Positions 24,633 to 37,008 of a DNA stretch of 64,000 bases are shown here, in pieces. Positions within the stretch are counted from its first letter, which is position 1, and every line of letters begins with the position of its first letter. The position numbers and the translations under genes were made by a program. The notes below the pieces were generated by a model. The model ran no database searches, was not told the origin of the DNA, and was given only the letters and a program-made list of their open reading frames with translations. The DNA lies in the NCBI GenBank assembly GCA_028455995.1, contig JABELC010000003.1, forward strand, positions 1,488,001 to 1,552,000, in the 5' to 3' direction. Origin of the DNA: Scleromitrula shiraiana. Taxonomy: Eukaryota; Ascomycota; Leotiomycetes; Helotiales; Sclerotiniaceae.

Positions 24633-26681
24633 ATGCGTTTCGATTCTGTGATTTACGCTCTTGTAGCGGTACCACTTACTATTGCTGCACCTACCGGAGA
24701 ACAGCCAGAGGAGAAAAGACAATTCTTCAATGGTTTGTTCTCTGGACTGTTGGGGGCTGTGGGTATTAGTTCTACCTTCGACTATGTTATTGTTGGTGGG
24801 GGTACAGCTGGGCTTGTTATGGCCAATAGGTTATCTGAGGATCCTAATACTTCTGTTGCGGTTATTGAGGCTGGTAGTTACTATCAGGTAAGATGATATT
24901 GGAAAGATTATCATGTACATGAACTAAGTATTATAGGTTACGAATCCTGGTCTTAGTACCACTCCAGCAGGAGATTCCTTTTGGGTCGGATCCAGCCCAG
25001 CAGTAAGTGATTATCAAAAGACAAAACATATGCGATTTAACTAAGACTATTAGGACACAAATCCACTGGTGGATTGGAACTTTGTTACTACACCTCAGAC
25101 GGGCGCTGCAGGTCGCTCAATCCATTATGCTAGAGGAAAATGCCTTGGTGGAAGTTCTGCAAGAAACTTCATGATCTACCAACGCGGTACCACACAATCC
25201 TATCAACAATGGGCTGATGCCGTTGGAGACCAATCCTATACCTTCAACAATTTGATGCCTTACTTCCAAAAGAGTACCAGATTTACGGCCCCAGGTTCCT
25301 CCCGAGCTGCCAATGCTTCGGCGGAATATAATACAGCTGCATTTTCTGGCTCTGGAGGTCCCCTCGAAGTATCTTACGCCAACTATGCTATGCCTTTCTC
25401 TAGTTACATGGAAGGCTCCTTAAATGAGATTGGTATCCAAGATACTCAAGACTTTAACAGTGGATCTCTTATGGGATCACAATACTGTTCCTCAACTATT
25501 GACCCAGCCAATCAGAATCGAGACTCATCACAAACATCATTCTTAGACAGTACCGTCCAAAAGCGTTCCAACCTCAAGATCTACACACTCTCAACCGCCC
25601 AGAAAGTTCTCTTTAACGGTAATAAGAAGGCTACAGGTGTCAGTGTCCAAACCACAGGCGCCACATACACAATTAATGCCCGAAAGGAAGTCATCATGTC
25701 AGCTGGTGCTTTTCAATCCCCACAACTCCTTATGCTCTCCGGAATTGGCCCCAAAGCAACACTCGCTAAATGGGGCATCACTCCCATCTCCGTACTTGAA
25801 GGCGTGGGCCAAAATATGTGGGATCATATCTTTTTCGGCCCAAGTTATCGTGTTCAGGTGCAGACTCTTACTCGTCTTGCAAACGATCTTATATATACCG
25901 CCGCCCAATTGATCGGACCCTACCTTATTGAGAAAATGGGTCCGTTGACGAATCCTATTTGTGATTATCTTGGTTGGGAAAAGGTTCCATCATCACTTAA
26001 GGATAGCTTTTCTTCTTCCGTCAAGAGTGATCTTTCTAAATTTCCTGATGATTGGCCTGAAGTTGAGTATCTCTCCGCTCCAGGATACGTTGGAAACTTT
26101 GCATCTCTACCAACGACCCAACCTAAAGATGGTTATCAGGTAAGCTCACCCTCTCATCAACATAATAACGATCCTCAGAACATCAAGCTAACAGCCAATC
26201 ACTCCAGTACGCAACCATTCTCGCCGCTCTAGTAGCTCCAGTATCCAGAGGCACCGTAACCCTCGCCTCCAAATCCGCCAACGACCTCCCCATAATAAAC
26301 CCCAACTGGCTCACCGCTCCCGCCGACCAAGCCGTCGCCGTCGCCGCCTACAAGCGCGTCCGTCAAGCCTTCGCCTCCGATTACATGAAAGGGACGCTCA
26401 TCGGCGGGGAATACTACCCGGGCACCAACATCAAGACGGACGCGCAGATCCTCGCGCAAATCCAGAAGGATCTGCATACCGTGTGGCATGCTGCGTGCAC
26501 GAATAAGATGGGGGTGGCGAGTGATCCGATGGCGGTGGTGGATAAGGATGCGAAGGTTTTTGGGGTGAGTGGGTTGAGGGTTGTGGATACGAGTGCGTTT
26601 CCTTTGTTGCCGCCGGGGCATCCGCAGAGTACGGTTTATGCGCTTGCGGAGAAGATTGCGGCGAATATTAGGGGTCAGTAG
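24633..26681 (+). CDS. Secreted GMC-family oxidoreductase
   Basis: Predicted 626 residues from exons 24633-24887, 24937-25002, 25054-26139 and 26208-26681. A signal peptide (about 1-18) and a short pro-like stretch precede the FAD-binding VIVGGGTAG (about 53-61). Both GMC signatures are present: GKCLGGSSARNF (from about 135) and SAGAFQSPQLLMLSGIGP. The active-site His pair is at about 563 (WHAACTNKMG) and 607 (GHPQSTVYAL). The family includes aryl-alcohol oxidases and glucose dehydrogenases, and the substrate is not deducible here. As an extracellular flavoenzyme it could supply hydrogen peroxide or reduce quinones during plant-wall attack (inference). The last exon is GC-rich and switches from C-rich to G-rich near 26470. 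Confidence 0.93.
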
Positions 26682-26907
26682 GTTGATGGTATTCTGGTGT
26701 AGTTGGATGGTGGCTTTTATCACTTCTTCTTGTCCTTATTTAATGATGTTTCTTATTTGCCTGGGGTAAATTGTATATATGTATTATTATTATTATGTGT
26801 ATAAGGGATAATTTATACAACAACCGAAAAGGTACTCTATATTAATGGCGATACATACGGGTTCTATCGAGTTTATACAAGTATGATTTGAAATCTCAGC
26901 AGTATGA

Positions 26908-28408
26908 TTACGGTTCATAGGGAGACTTTGCTCGTGATCCAGTCATTGGTACTCCTCCTTCATCGGTCACTAATATTGGGTCTTCAATCCTGACACCAAA
27001 TCCCTTGGCTTTTCCTAATCTCTGAGCTTGTTCTTGCGTGACATATATCCCCTATCATATCACGTGATTAGTTCCAAAAACAGTCAAGGGAAATCATAAG
27101 AACACTCACAGGCTCGTTCGTAACCACTTCACCTGCTTTCAATTTCTCATCATTAATCCCATTCAAATAAGGATGCTCATGCATCTCCAACCCCAAACCA
27201 TGTCCCAAACGATGCGTAAAGAACTCCCCAAATCCTCTCTTCTCAATAACATCTCTCGATGTACGATCCACCACCGAACAAGTCTCATTAACATTCATTC
27301 GTTCGATCGCCGCCGTCTGAGCATCATGCACCAAGTTCCAAATATCCATCAAATCATCACTAACCTTCGATTTCTGAGGAAGAATCGTCCTCGTGACATC
27401 CGATCCATAAGAATGCAAACTACTGCCAATATCAACCAGCACAAATTCCCCATCATTTAATGTCCTCCCCTTACCCCCACCATGTGGATTAGCAGCCTGT
27501 TCCCCAAACAAAACAATAGCCCAAAATCCCGCCCCCACACCCGCCACACTAAACAAAGAAGAAGCCGCTTCAACAATAATCTCCTGCGTCATACCAACCC
27601 TAATACACCCCTGTAACGACCGTACCAACTCCAACGTAAACATATTAATTCCCTTCAAAATAGCCAATTCAGCAGGACTTTTCACAGCTCTCAAGGATTT
27701 AATCTCAGATGATATAGGTATGACTTCAATACCGTTTTCTTCCAGCCCAGAAGCAATCATATACCTAGCATGTTCATCCAACACGACCCTCTTAAACCCC
27801 GTCTCCCTCGCTAAAACCTCATACGGTGATTCCTCCTCTCTCCACTCAATAATCCGGGCTTGATTATCCTCCGGAAATACCATATCCAAAGCCGTAATCC
27901 GGCCGACTTCGAATTTTGGCACTAGAAGAGAGGGAGTTCCGGACGCGGAAAGAATTAGTAGGAATGGTCGCTCGGATAATTCATACTGGGATGAGAGGTT
28001 TGCTATGTACGCGGTAGAAGCGGAGGGTTCGGAGATAAAGGCGTCGATTTGAGCGGTGGTGAGCGCGGATGAGAGGGTGGATTGGCGAGTCAGGAATTCG
28101 GAGGATGAGATCGAGGGAACGGAGAGGAGAGGGGTGTGTGGTTGGAGGGTGCGCCAGGAACATTTTTGGAGGTTGGCGGCTGTGAGGGGAAAGTGGGGGG
28201 GAGTTGTGAAGATTTGGTATATGTTGAAGATTAATACGGCTGCGGCGAGATAGAGGAGGAACGTCATGTGGTTTATGCCGCAGATCTTTTTGGGTTTGGA
28301 TTGGCATTTTGGGGTCGGTGATGCATTTGAGGGTAGAAGTGGCTGTGCGATATCTTTTTCCGGTGATGGCATCTTGATGGGAGTCGGACCTTGATTACTC
28401 AGAGCCAT
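26908..28408 (-). CDS. Membrane-anchored M24 metallopeptidase (Xaa-Pro peptidase-like)
   Basis: Predicted 480 residues from exons 28408-27110 and 27051-26908; the GTGAGT donor and GATAG acceptor join in phase 0. A single hydrophobic segment (about 48-66) after a short basic cytosolic tail suggests a type II membrane protein. The C-terminal pita-bread domain keeps all five metal ligands: Asp 326 (VDIGS), Asp 337 (GSDVTRT), His 403 (HRLGHGLGLEMHEHP), Glu 432 (TNEP) and Glu 456 (RIEDPILV). Family members remove N-terminal residues before proline. A membrane-anchored form is less common than the cytosolic enzyme. The coding sequence overlaps a skew island (minus strand). Confidence 0.88.
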
Positions 28409-28791
28409 CCCAATAGTTTTGAAATGGTTGTTTATTGAATCGTTGTCACTGTATCGGTTGAAAGAAGATGGAAATACCGTAGATCACGATGTTGGCTAAA
28501 GTATATGGGGCTTAGAGCATCGAAAGTGGAGAAGCGATAAGCAATTACATTTACAGTGAACCGCGCATAATTTCTTCCGAAATTTCTCCCAAATGTACCA
28601 GTTCGGTGACGAAAAAAACTGGACTGATTATTGGTGCTTCTATTGCTCTATCTAGTGGTATCAATGCAAAAGACTCGCGAATTATGCTTGGGGTATGAGT
28701 AAATCCCTATTACTCCTGACCCTTGGCCGGTCCTCCAAAATCCTGAACGACTATCGTATAACGCCCATATTATATGCTTATTACTCCACTT
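28409..28791. other. Spacer between M24 peptidase and OGFr gene
   Basis: This spacer holds the promoter of the M24 gene and the 3' end of the OGFr-domain gene, both on the minus strand. Nothing else is recognised. Confidence 0.5.
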
Positions 28792-30346
28792 CTACGTAGA
28801 AGAAGTACGACTTTCTATCCATTTTACTAATCCACGTACGATGCCGTTGTTGGATCCCTCATTAACTTGCTGATGTTCCTGGTTGATCTCTTCATCGTTT
28901 CTCTCTGGGTTGAATTTAACCACTTCTACTCTTCCAGTTGCAGATCCATCATTATATGCTTGTGGCGAAGCGTTTTGTTCTCCCAAAGGTTCGGTATTGT
29001 TCTGAGTTGCAGATCCATCATTAACCGTCTCTGACGAGACATTTTGTTCTGCCAAAGACTCATTATTGTCCTGAGTTGCAGACATATCATTAGTTGTTTG
29101 TGGAGAGGCCTTTTGCTTCCTCAGAAGCTCATTTTCGTCTTGAGTTGCAGACACAAGATTAACCGCCTCGGGCGAGATCCGTTCTTCTCCAGAAGACTCG
29201 GTTCTCTCTCGAATTGCAGGCAAATTATTAGCTATTTGTAATGAAAGCTTTCTCAGAGGCTTATTCTGATCTTTATCAGAAGTTGGTTGATCTTCAGGAG
29301 CCTTTGAGCTATTACCGCCATCCTCTACCTTAGCATCTGTTTCAACGCGTCCTTCCTGAGCGGCTTTTTCGGCATCAATCAGCTGTTTGGTAGCAAGCCA
29401 GGCGGCTTCTCTTTCTTCTTCTTGGGATTTCCTTTGGTCATACCGTCCCTGCAGTTCTCTAGCCATTCGCAGTTTTTCGTACTCTGCCAGAAATTTAGGC
29501 CCGAGAGTCAAATCTTTATCGGCGTGGCAATCATCTTCTGAAAGGTTAGGCGCCCAGTTCAGTGGTCTCTCAGCAGCACGTCGCCAATAACCCGCGGTCT
29601 CTAAGTCAACAAATTGTCTATGTCCGGTTGAGGTGATATCCAATAGGGTCTTGTAGAAAGCAACAGCTTCCGAATGAAGGCCAAGGATTCGAGCACTGCG
29701 AATAATTCGAGTAATGCGAAGGTGATTATGATTAAACATGGTACGCCAGAATGGGAGTCTCTCTCTATACCTCTGGCTTTTGACGACCTAGAAGAAAGTT
29801 AGCTTTGCTATATACTCACAATTTAGTCGCACCCATCAAGCTTACAACTGGTAGACCATTCTTATCAGTATCATCAGTGAGTGTGAAACCGTAGAAATCC
29901 AACATCCTAACGAATGATTTCCTCAGTGCTGCTATCAACTCAGGCCTCGTATGAAACGCAGCAAAGACATCTTCATCAATCAAAGGCGCACGATCATTGA
30001 ATTTGGATTTCTCAGGTAATGGGAATAACCATTGGATATAATCATGACTCCTTTCCAATTTATCATCATTCCATTCAAGAATGTCAGATAGCCATCTTCC
30101 GAAACCGTCGCGCGTCTCCCCAGCATAGAAAGACACGAGCACACTCTGATGCTGAGGTGGCCCTAGGAAATCTCTTATGACTGACATATCGCTATTGTCG
30201 TCCCTGTCCTCGTCGTCACTATCAGAGCCTCGATGTCGTTTGCTAGATGGAATTTCTGAAGATGTATCCTCAGAGCGTTGCCTTACCTTTGTATTTTTTA
30301 TGCCAATTTCAGTCTCGGAGACTAGATAATCTTGCTTGGAAGACAT
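28792..30346 (-). CDS. OGFr-domain protein with C-terminal 23-residue repeats
   Basis: Predicted 503 residues from exons 30346-29820 and 29776-28792. The intron is 43 bases, and the acceptor was chosen because it alone keeps the conserved frame into FWRTMFNHNHLRITRII. The domain named after the opioid growth factor receptor is clear: HDYIQWLFPLPEKSKFN, APLIDEDVFAAF, RMLDFYGF and then HNHLRITRIIRSARILGL. The domain's molecular role is unknown, and opioid binding should not be inferred for a fungus. After a Glu/Lys/Gln-rich region come about four imperfect 23-residue repeats built on ASPQTTNDMSATQDNNE. The start is the ATG of MSSKQDY; in-frame codons above it lack ATG. Confidence 0.8.
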
Positions 30347-30750
30347 ATTTGCGGTTAATATAAAATTTTCTATTGACAGACCCGTTGCATTGAATGTTAT
30401 ATTGGAGTGAATAAGGCTCAGATTATTAGTATTATGCAAGGCTACTACCTTTTTTTATTACCTAGGTATTGATAACCAGGAAGTCCTAGAACCTCCAGGC
30501 TGTAAGTGGGAAAGTACGATGAGTGGCTACTGATATCCATGAGTGATAAGAATTTTCCAATTAGAAGTAATTCAAGATATTCATCTAAATTTTAGAATGC
30601 AGGGGGAGAAGGTTTATTTATCAGCCTTGCCTTAGTAACGTCTGACAGATAATTCTCCAGTTCAGGTTCATAAGTTTGGAATCATTATCCCGAGATACGA
30701 TGTACATGCGATTGTAACCTATGTTTTGATAACGGTTTTCTGCACCACCA
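30347..30750. other. Spacer left of the AT-rich element
   Basis: This is the promoter region of the OGFr-domain gene (minus strand). No other feature is seen. Confidence 0.4.
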
Positions 30751-30758
30751 CCACTTTT

Positions 30759-31824
30759 TATTTCATCCTCAGACCCTTGGAGTTGAACTGAATAATAACT
30801 TAGAATGTTATAATATGGGAAAATTACTAATGTTTTAGTACGAAAATGGCCTATTTTTTAACCGAAGCAAGTTCAACGCTGCAAGGGTCTGAGGCATTTT
30901 GGGCGTTTTTTTGGTGAGAACTGATTTTGTTTGGTGAGAGCACTTTAACTTTATATTTTTACTTTTTAATTATAATTTATTTAAAAAAGAATTATATTAT
31001 TTGAAAGCTTTCATTTATTAGTATTTATATAATTGGCATTAGATATTTAAATTATATAGTTGATTTAAAATTTTATTTTTAAAAATTTTATACAAACAAG
31101 GTTTGTTTTAAACTTGAATTTATTCAACTTTTCTATTTTCAATATTTATATACTAATGATGATTTTAGACTTAATCGAATCATTATTTTAAACTAAATAT
31201 TCTACAAATCTACAGATTGTATCAGCGGCGTTATGGTAAATATTGAAGAAGATTAAAATGGTTGGAGTTGAAGTTAAATTTTGATGTAAAATGCTTTAAG
31301 TTTAAGGCATTGCTCCAAATTACTATTAGCATTTACCCTTTTCAAAATCAATAATCACAACTTTTTTAAATAAATCTAATAATATGTTGAAGATCTTTTA
31401 ATCGATTTAATCTTTGTTATATAAAAAAATTCTTTAAAAAGAGTTATGGTTATTGATTTTGAAGAGGGTAGATACTAATGATGATTATAATGATTTGAAA
31501 ATGTTTATGTTTGAAAATATACTTTTTTTTTTTTAATAATATAATTGTATATTAAAATTTTAAACTATAATAATATAATATATATGAAAATAATAAGAAA
31601 ATGCATTTTAATTTATATAATCAGCCTCAAAAAGTTGTAATTATTAATTAATTTATTATAATTATTTAAAAAGTTGTTAATACATCGATTTGTTTATGTT
31701 TATATCAAAGTGGCGATCAAATACTTTCAGACTCTTTGATGTATCTTAGGTAAAAAATTAAAGATTATTATTGGTCAAAAAATTTTATGTGGGGCAATAT
31801 ATCGAAGGGTCTGAGGATGAGATA
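30759..31824. mobile_element. Decayed DNA-transposon-like block with inverted ends
   Basis: The 20-base ends (30759-30778 and 31805-31824) are inverted copies differing at one position, around the core TCATCCTCAGACCCTT. Between them the DNA is extremely AT-rich, with almost no G or C from about 30960 to 31700, and no long open frame. A third, inverted copy of the core lies inside at 30871-30894 and pairs with the left end to form a 128-base hairpin-like unit. The AT bias fits repeat-induced point mutation of an old element. No target-site duplication could be defined, so the element class is uncertain. Confidence 0.5.
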
Positions 31825-32729
31825 AACCACTTTGGCCTTCTATGTGATTGAACTATAGCAAAGATGACGGTGCACGTGGTTGGCACATTCCTTTGTCACG
31901 TGCCTCTTATATTACTACATAGTTGACATGGCCTTTCGACCACAACCCACTCTTTTAGAATATATAATCCTTTTCTTCGTAAAAAATACAAAGAAAAAGA
32001 TTATAGATGAATGAATGTTTTTTTACTATTGTTATTAACAACTTATCTAAGTGACCCCAACAAAAGATCATATCTATGCTCCTCTATACTAGTCGATTCA
32101 TGCCGAGATAAATCCTTATCTGCCATGAATCCTTTATGAATCCTTCATAAATACAAGGAAAACAACTGGTATGTAGTGCGAAATACGATGTCGTGACACC
32201 GAGTGATGTCTCATGATATCGAAATTCAATAGTCTTAGAACAGCAGAGAAACCTCCAACACTCTCAAAGCTTGCATTCATCATGAAAAATATCACTCGCA
32301 TGAAGATGTGATTGCTACCTCATTCTCGCTCATACCCTCCGTATCCAGACTACTAGTCTATTTCAGGCAGGTTATATCCATCAATATTGGCTCCTTCTTC
32401 TTCCATCCACGAATCTTACATGTTATACGATATAGATATTGGGTTTGATTCATCTTGCAGAACGAACTACTTAGTTAACCCGTATTAATTCAAGAATGGA
32501 ATCAACGGTCATGTTTACCCCAGTCAGGTACTCATTGCTCTTGTAGTTTTGCCCTGACACAACTATCTGCCAAGCTTCTGTAACCAGAAGACTTGAGCTC
32601 CATTTTGATAATGAGAACCACCTCATTGACAGGGTAGATGATAAGCTCTTTTGTGAATATAAGAGCTACAATGTTCTCATATTTTTTCAAGTTAGCCGTT
32701 CAAGTGAATATTTCTTGTCAATCTACAAT
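31825..32729. promoter_or_regulatory. Upstream region of the sedolisin gene
   Basis: No gene is seen. A TATA-like GAATATAAGAG lies about 75 bases before the sedolisin ATG, a reasonable distance for a regulated secreted-protease promoter. Between 32110 and 32160 there are CCTTTATGAATCC-type short repeats. Confidence 0.35.
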
Positions 32730-35009
32730 ATGCGCTTCTCCTTGATCACAACATTCGGTCTCTTGGGCGGAGCAATTGCTGCTCCAGCTCCACCTCAAAC
32801 ACGTCATGTAGTACATGAGCGAAGAGATGCTCTACCTCGTAACTGGCGCAGAGAGAATGAGCTTCCCCGTGAGCAGCATTTGCCCTTGCGGATTGCTCTT
32901 ACTCAGAGAAATCTACACAAGGCAGAGGCCTACTTGATGGAAGTTTCTCATCCATCCTCTCCCAACTTTGGGAAGCATTGGTCAGCCAAAAAGGTTGCTG
33001 AAACCTTCGCACCAAGCACCGAGACTGTGAATGCAGTTCTTCACTGGCTCGATAAAGCTGGAATCTCTACTGAACGTGCGAAACAATCCCAAAGTCTCAA
33101 CTGGGTTCATGTCAATGTAACCGTTGAGGAAGCGGAGTCCCTTTTGAACACCAAATACTACGAATACACCCACTCAGAAACTGGACAGACTCAGGTCGCC
33201 TGTGAAAACTATAGTGTTCCCGAAAACATTCGTGGTCACATCGACTTCATCACGCCTACAGTGCATTTCGATTCCAAGGTCATAAATCCTAGGGAGAAGC
33301 GAATCATGAACCAAAAACAGAAGAACGCACTCACTCGACGACATACAGAACTTGGGGCTAACCATGCCATCGGTGGTCCAAATGATAAGTCATTGCCTAA
33401 GCAGGGTCCAAGCATTCTTTCTCCCTCAGTAGTTGGACCGCACCCCGAAGCCTTGACAACTTGCTCTACTTCGATTACTATCGAATGTCTACAGGCTCTT
33501 TATGGACTCCCAGCAAATTCCACTGCTGTTGAAGGAAGTGAGTATTTACCATTACCTTCCTGTTATTATAAATCTTGAAATTAAGGTTTGATAGATTCTT
33601 ATGGCATTGTTGAATATACACCACAAGCATACCTTCCCGACGACTTAGATTTATTTTTCAAGACCTACGCTCCAAGTTTAGTGGGCAAACGACCTATCTT
33701 CGATTCCATTGATGGTGGAGTATTGCAAACAATCGCTGAGTGGGACTACTACAATGCAGAATCGGTCAGTCCCTTGCTTTTAACTCATCGTTTCGTAACT
33801 AACTCAATAAATCTAGAATCTCGATTTAGAATATGCAATGGCACTTGTCGCTCCTCAAGAAGTGATTTTATATCAAGTCGGTGATATCGCAGAAGAAGCT
33901 TCATTCAACAACTTCCTCGATGCCATTGATGGCGACTATTGTACTTATGATGGTGGTGATGATCAATCCCTGGATCCTATTTACCCTGATCCATACGGTA
34001 ATGGATCATACTTTTACTCTGGACCTAAGAATTGTGGTGGTTTCGCTGCTACCAATGTTATCTCTACATCTTATGTCTCTAACGAGGCAGACCTTACTCC
34101 AGCATATCAGAAACGTCAATGCAATGAGTATCTCAAGTTGGGTCTTCAGGGTGTCACTGTTATCTACGCATCAGGTGATTGGGGAGTAGCTGGTAGGGAC
34201 AACGTTTGTTTAGGCGGAAATGGTATGATAGTCGTTCGTCCCAAAGTCAAGGTTATTAAAGATACTAACACAGACCCTCCCAGGGTTCAACCCATCATTC
34301 CCCGGAACATGCCCCTACATCACCTCCGTCGGAGGAACCCAAATAAAGCCCAACGCCACCGTAACCCAACCCGAAGTGGCCGCCGAATCCATTAGTAAGT
34401 AACCCCGTTACCCCCCAACCCCATGCTATCATCCCATCCCATCTAACACAATCCACAGTCTACTCCGGCGGCGGATTCTCAAACGTCTTCCCCATCCCCT
34501 CCTACCAAGCCTCCGCCGTAGCAACCTACTTCTCCGAGCACCTCCCCAACTACACCGCAGACCAATACAACAATTCGCAAGCCACGCGCGGATTCCCTGA
34601 CATCAGCGCCAACTCCGTAGACTACGTCGTCGCCAGCGGAGGACACTCCAATCTCTTCTACGGAACCAGCGCTAGTGCGCCCACCGTTGGCGCCATTATT
34701 ACTTTACTGAATGGCGAGAGATTGGCGGCTGGGAAGGCGCCGGTGGGATTTATCAACCCGGTTTTGTATGAGAATCCGGGGATTTTGAATGATATTACGA
34801 GTGGTGGGAATCAAGGGTGTGGGACCGCTGGATTCACGGCGGTGGAGGGATGGGATCCGGTTACCGGTTCGTTAAATTTTCCCCTTCTTCTCTTTGAAAA
34901 TTTGTGATGCAATGAAAATGGATAGATCATAGCTCATAATACCTCATTTGTAGGATTGGGCACTCCCAATTACCCGAAAATGGTAGAAACATGGCTTGCG
35001 TTACCTTAA
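32730..35009 (+). CDS. Secreted sedolisin (tripeptidyl-peptidase type, S53)
   Basis: Predicted 655 residues from exons 32730-33537, 33586-33764, 33817-34222, 34284-34394, 34459-34866 and 34954-35009; every joint is in phase. It has a signal peptide (about 1-20), an activation propeptide domain (about 30-190) and a catalytic domain. The Glu-x-x-x-Asp pair is at about 328 and 332 (NAESNLDLEYAMAL), the oxyanion Asp at about 450 (ASGDWGVAG) and the Ser in FYGTSASAPTVGA at about 572. Such enzymes are acid-active and release tripeptides or act as endoproteases. Secretion by a plant-associated fungus would serve nutrition in acid tissue (inference). The 3' half is a GC-rich skew island. Confidence 0.93.
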
Positions 35010-35644
35010 AACGAAGTTGAGGTAATTTTGTCATGTATGTTGGGGCAGAGTTATATATTTCAGTGATGGATTATTCTGATAACTGGGACTCGGATGTGGG
35101 ACGAACTGTTTCGGGCTCATTCTATATAATGACCTTGGAAGGTGTAATAGAAATTACAAACACCAGACTGGTCTGTGGTAGGCGATGGATAGTTTTATAT
35201 CTCAATACTCAATTTTATGATGCGATTTTCTACAGTGTAAGCCTTTGTCTTCTCGGTAATTCAAAAGCCGGATTAGGGTTGAAGAACTACAGTTAGAATA
35301 TAATCACATCATCACGTTATCACAAATAGATGCTATGATCGTCTTGCGATGGGTTTTGATTGCATTTGCGCCATGCTCTACCCAAAGTCATGTCATTGAA
35401 AACGCCAATCCTTTTGCAAAGCAGCCGAGATTGTTACGCCACAACAATGGACTCATAGATTGAGAGCGGAATAACGATTAAGTCTATCCCTTTTGAAACC
35501 ACAGGGCTTTCCCTCTCAAACCATAAATAATGAACAGTTATCGAGTATCTTTCCCTCATAAGTGCTTTCAAATTTGACCCCCAAGGAGAAACAGTTCAGT
35601 GCGAAAAATATCTCATTTTATATTTTTGTTGGGTATTCTCACAT
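35010..35644. other. Spacer between convergent sedolisin and RPS0 genes
   Basis: This spacer holds the 3' ends of two converging genes. No gene or repeat is recognised. Confidence 0.5.
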
Positions 35645-36691
35645 TTACCATTGATCGGCAGTTCCGGTAGCAGCCCACTCTCCAGAGGCAGCAGCTGGGG
35701 CGGCGGCCCAGTCAGAAGACTCAGCAGCATCCCATGAAGCACCAGCAGCGGCACCAGCAGTTGCGCTAGCAGCAGCGAATGCACCAGCTCCACCAGCGGA
35801 AACTTCCCAGTCAGAGGCACCTCCAAATCCTTGCTCAATAGCAGCTGGTCCAACCTATAATTATGTATATTAGCAATTTGCACTATAAAAAATGAACAAT
35901 GAATTCCACATACATCATCAGCACCTGGAGCCTTGGCCTCATCAATGACATCCTTGTTCTCCTCGGCTTCTGGGTCACGGTAGAAGTACAAATCAACCAT
36001 GACGTCCCACTCAGACTCACGGGTGGCGATTGAGCCACGGAGACGGAGGACCTCACGGGCCAATAACCACCAGATCAAACCAATGGAGTGACGACCCTTG
36101 TTGTTGGTTGGGATAGCAACATCAACGAACTCAGTTGGTGAGTCGGTGTCGCAAAGAGCGATAACTGGGATGTTGACGTATGAGGCTTCCTTGATGGCTT
36201 GAGCATCGGTACGTGGGTCGGTAACGATGATAAGGCGGGGTTCCTTGAAAGAGCGGGTGATGTAGTTGGTGAAGTTACCAGGGGTGAAACGACCAGCAAT
36301 GGCAACAGCTCCGGTGTGAGCAGCGAACTTCAAGACAGCACGTTGACCGTAAGGACGAGCGGAGATAACACAGATATCAGCTGGGTTGTCGATAGCTGCG
36401 ATGATACGGGCAGCAAGGACGATTTTCTCCCTGTAAGAATAAATAAATTAGCATTCAGATATCCCCCGGATTGCGCGATCTTGCTGCTCAAAAAATTGTA
36501 TCCAAACGTATCCAAACGTACCAGGTCTTACCAATGTTGATAACATTGATTCCGTCTGGGCGAGTCTTCCAGAGGTATGGTTCCATGTGAACTTGCAAGT
36601 TCTTGGATCCCAAATGGCATTGAGCTGCAAGGAGCATCTCAATGTCTTGAGAAGTGGCATTGAAAATGGGTGGGAGTTGAGAAGGGGCCAT
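35645..36691 (-). CDS. RPS0: 40S ribosomal protein S0 (uS2)
   Basis: Predicted 298 residues from exons 36691-36522, 36430-35914 and 35854-35645. It is the uS2-family protein of the small cytosolic ribosomal subunit (laminin-receptor homologue in animals), needed for late 40S maturation. Conserved stretches include QCHLGSKNLQVHMEPYLW, ISARPYGQRAVLKFA, GRFTPGNFTNYITRSFKEPR and IPTNNKGRHSIGLIWWLLAREVLRLRG. The Ala/Gly-rich C-terminal tail with Trp-containing repeats (DWAAAP, SWDAAE, EWAATG) is typical of eukaryotic S0/SA. It is divergent from the mitochondrial S15 gene. Confidence 0.96.
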
Positions 36692-37008
36692 CTTTGCGAT
36701 TTGACTGTTGTGTTGGTCAAACCAGTTGGGACTTTTGGAGATGGTTGTCGTGAAGTTGTCGATTTGCAGGGAACGAGAAATCAAATTCGCGATGGTGCGA
36801 AGTTCTTTCTTTTAATTACTCGCGAAACCCTAATCAAGATTGCTTGCCTTGACGATTAGAGATGTGAGCCACAATTCTGTGGCATCAAGACCTGGTCGAG
36901 CTAGTCTTAATCGGGAATAGACCGAAGATTCTCCAGATTGGAACTTCGACAAAAAGTATTTGATAGGAATGGCTCAATAAGACAGGGCATTAATAAGATA
37001 CACTCGCC
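36692..37008. promoter_or_regulatory. Bidirectional promoter, RPS0 and mitochondrial uS15
   Basis: The start codons of a cytosolic and a mitochondrial ribosomal protein gene are 317 bases apart and transcribed away from each other. The shared promoter would allow co-regulation (inference). Confidence 0.6.
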
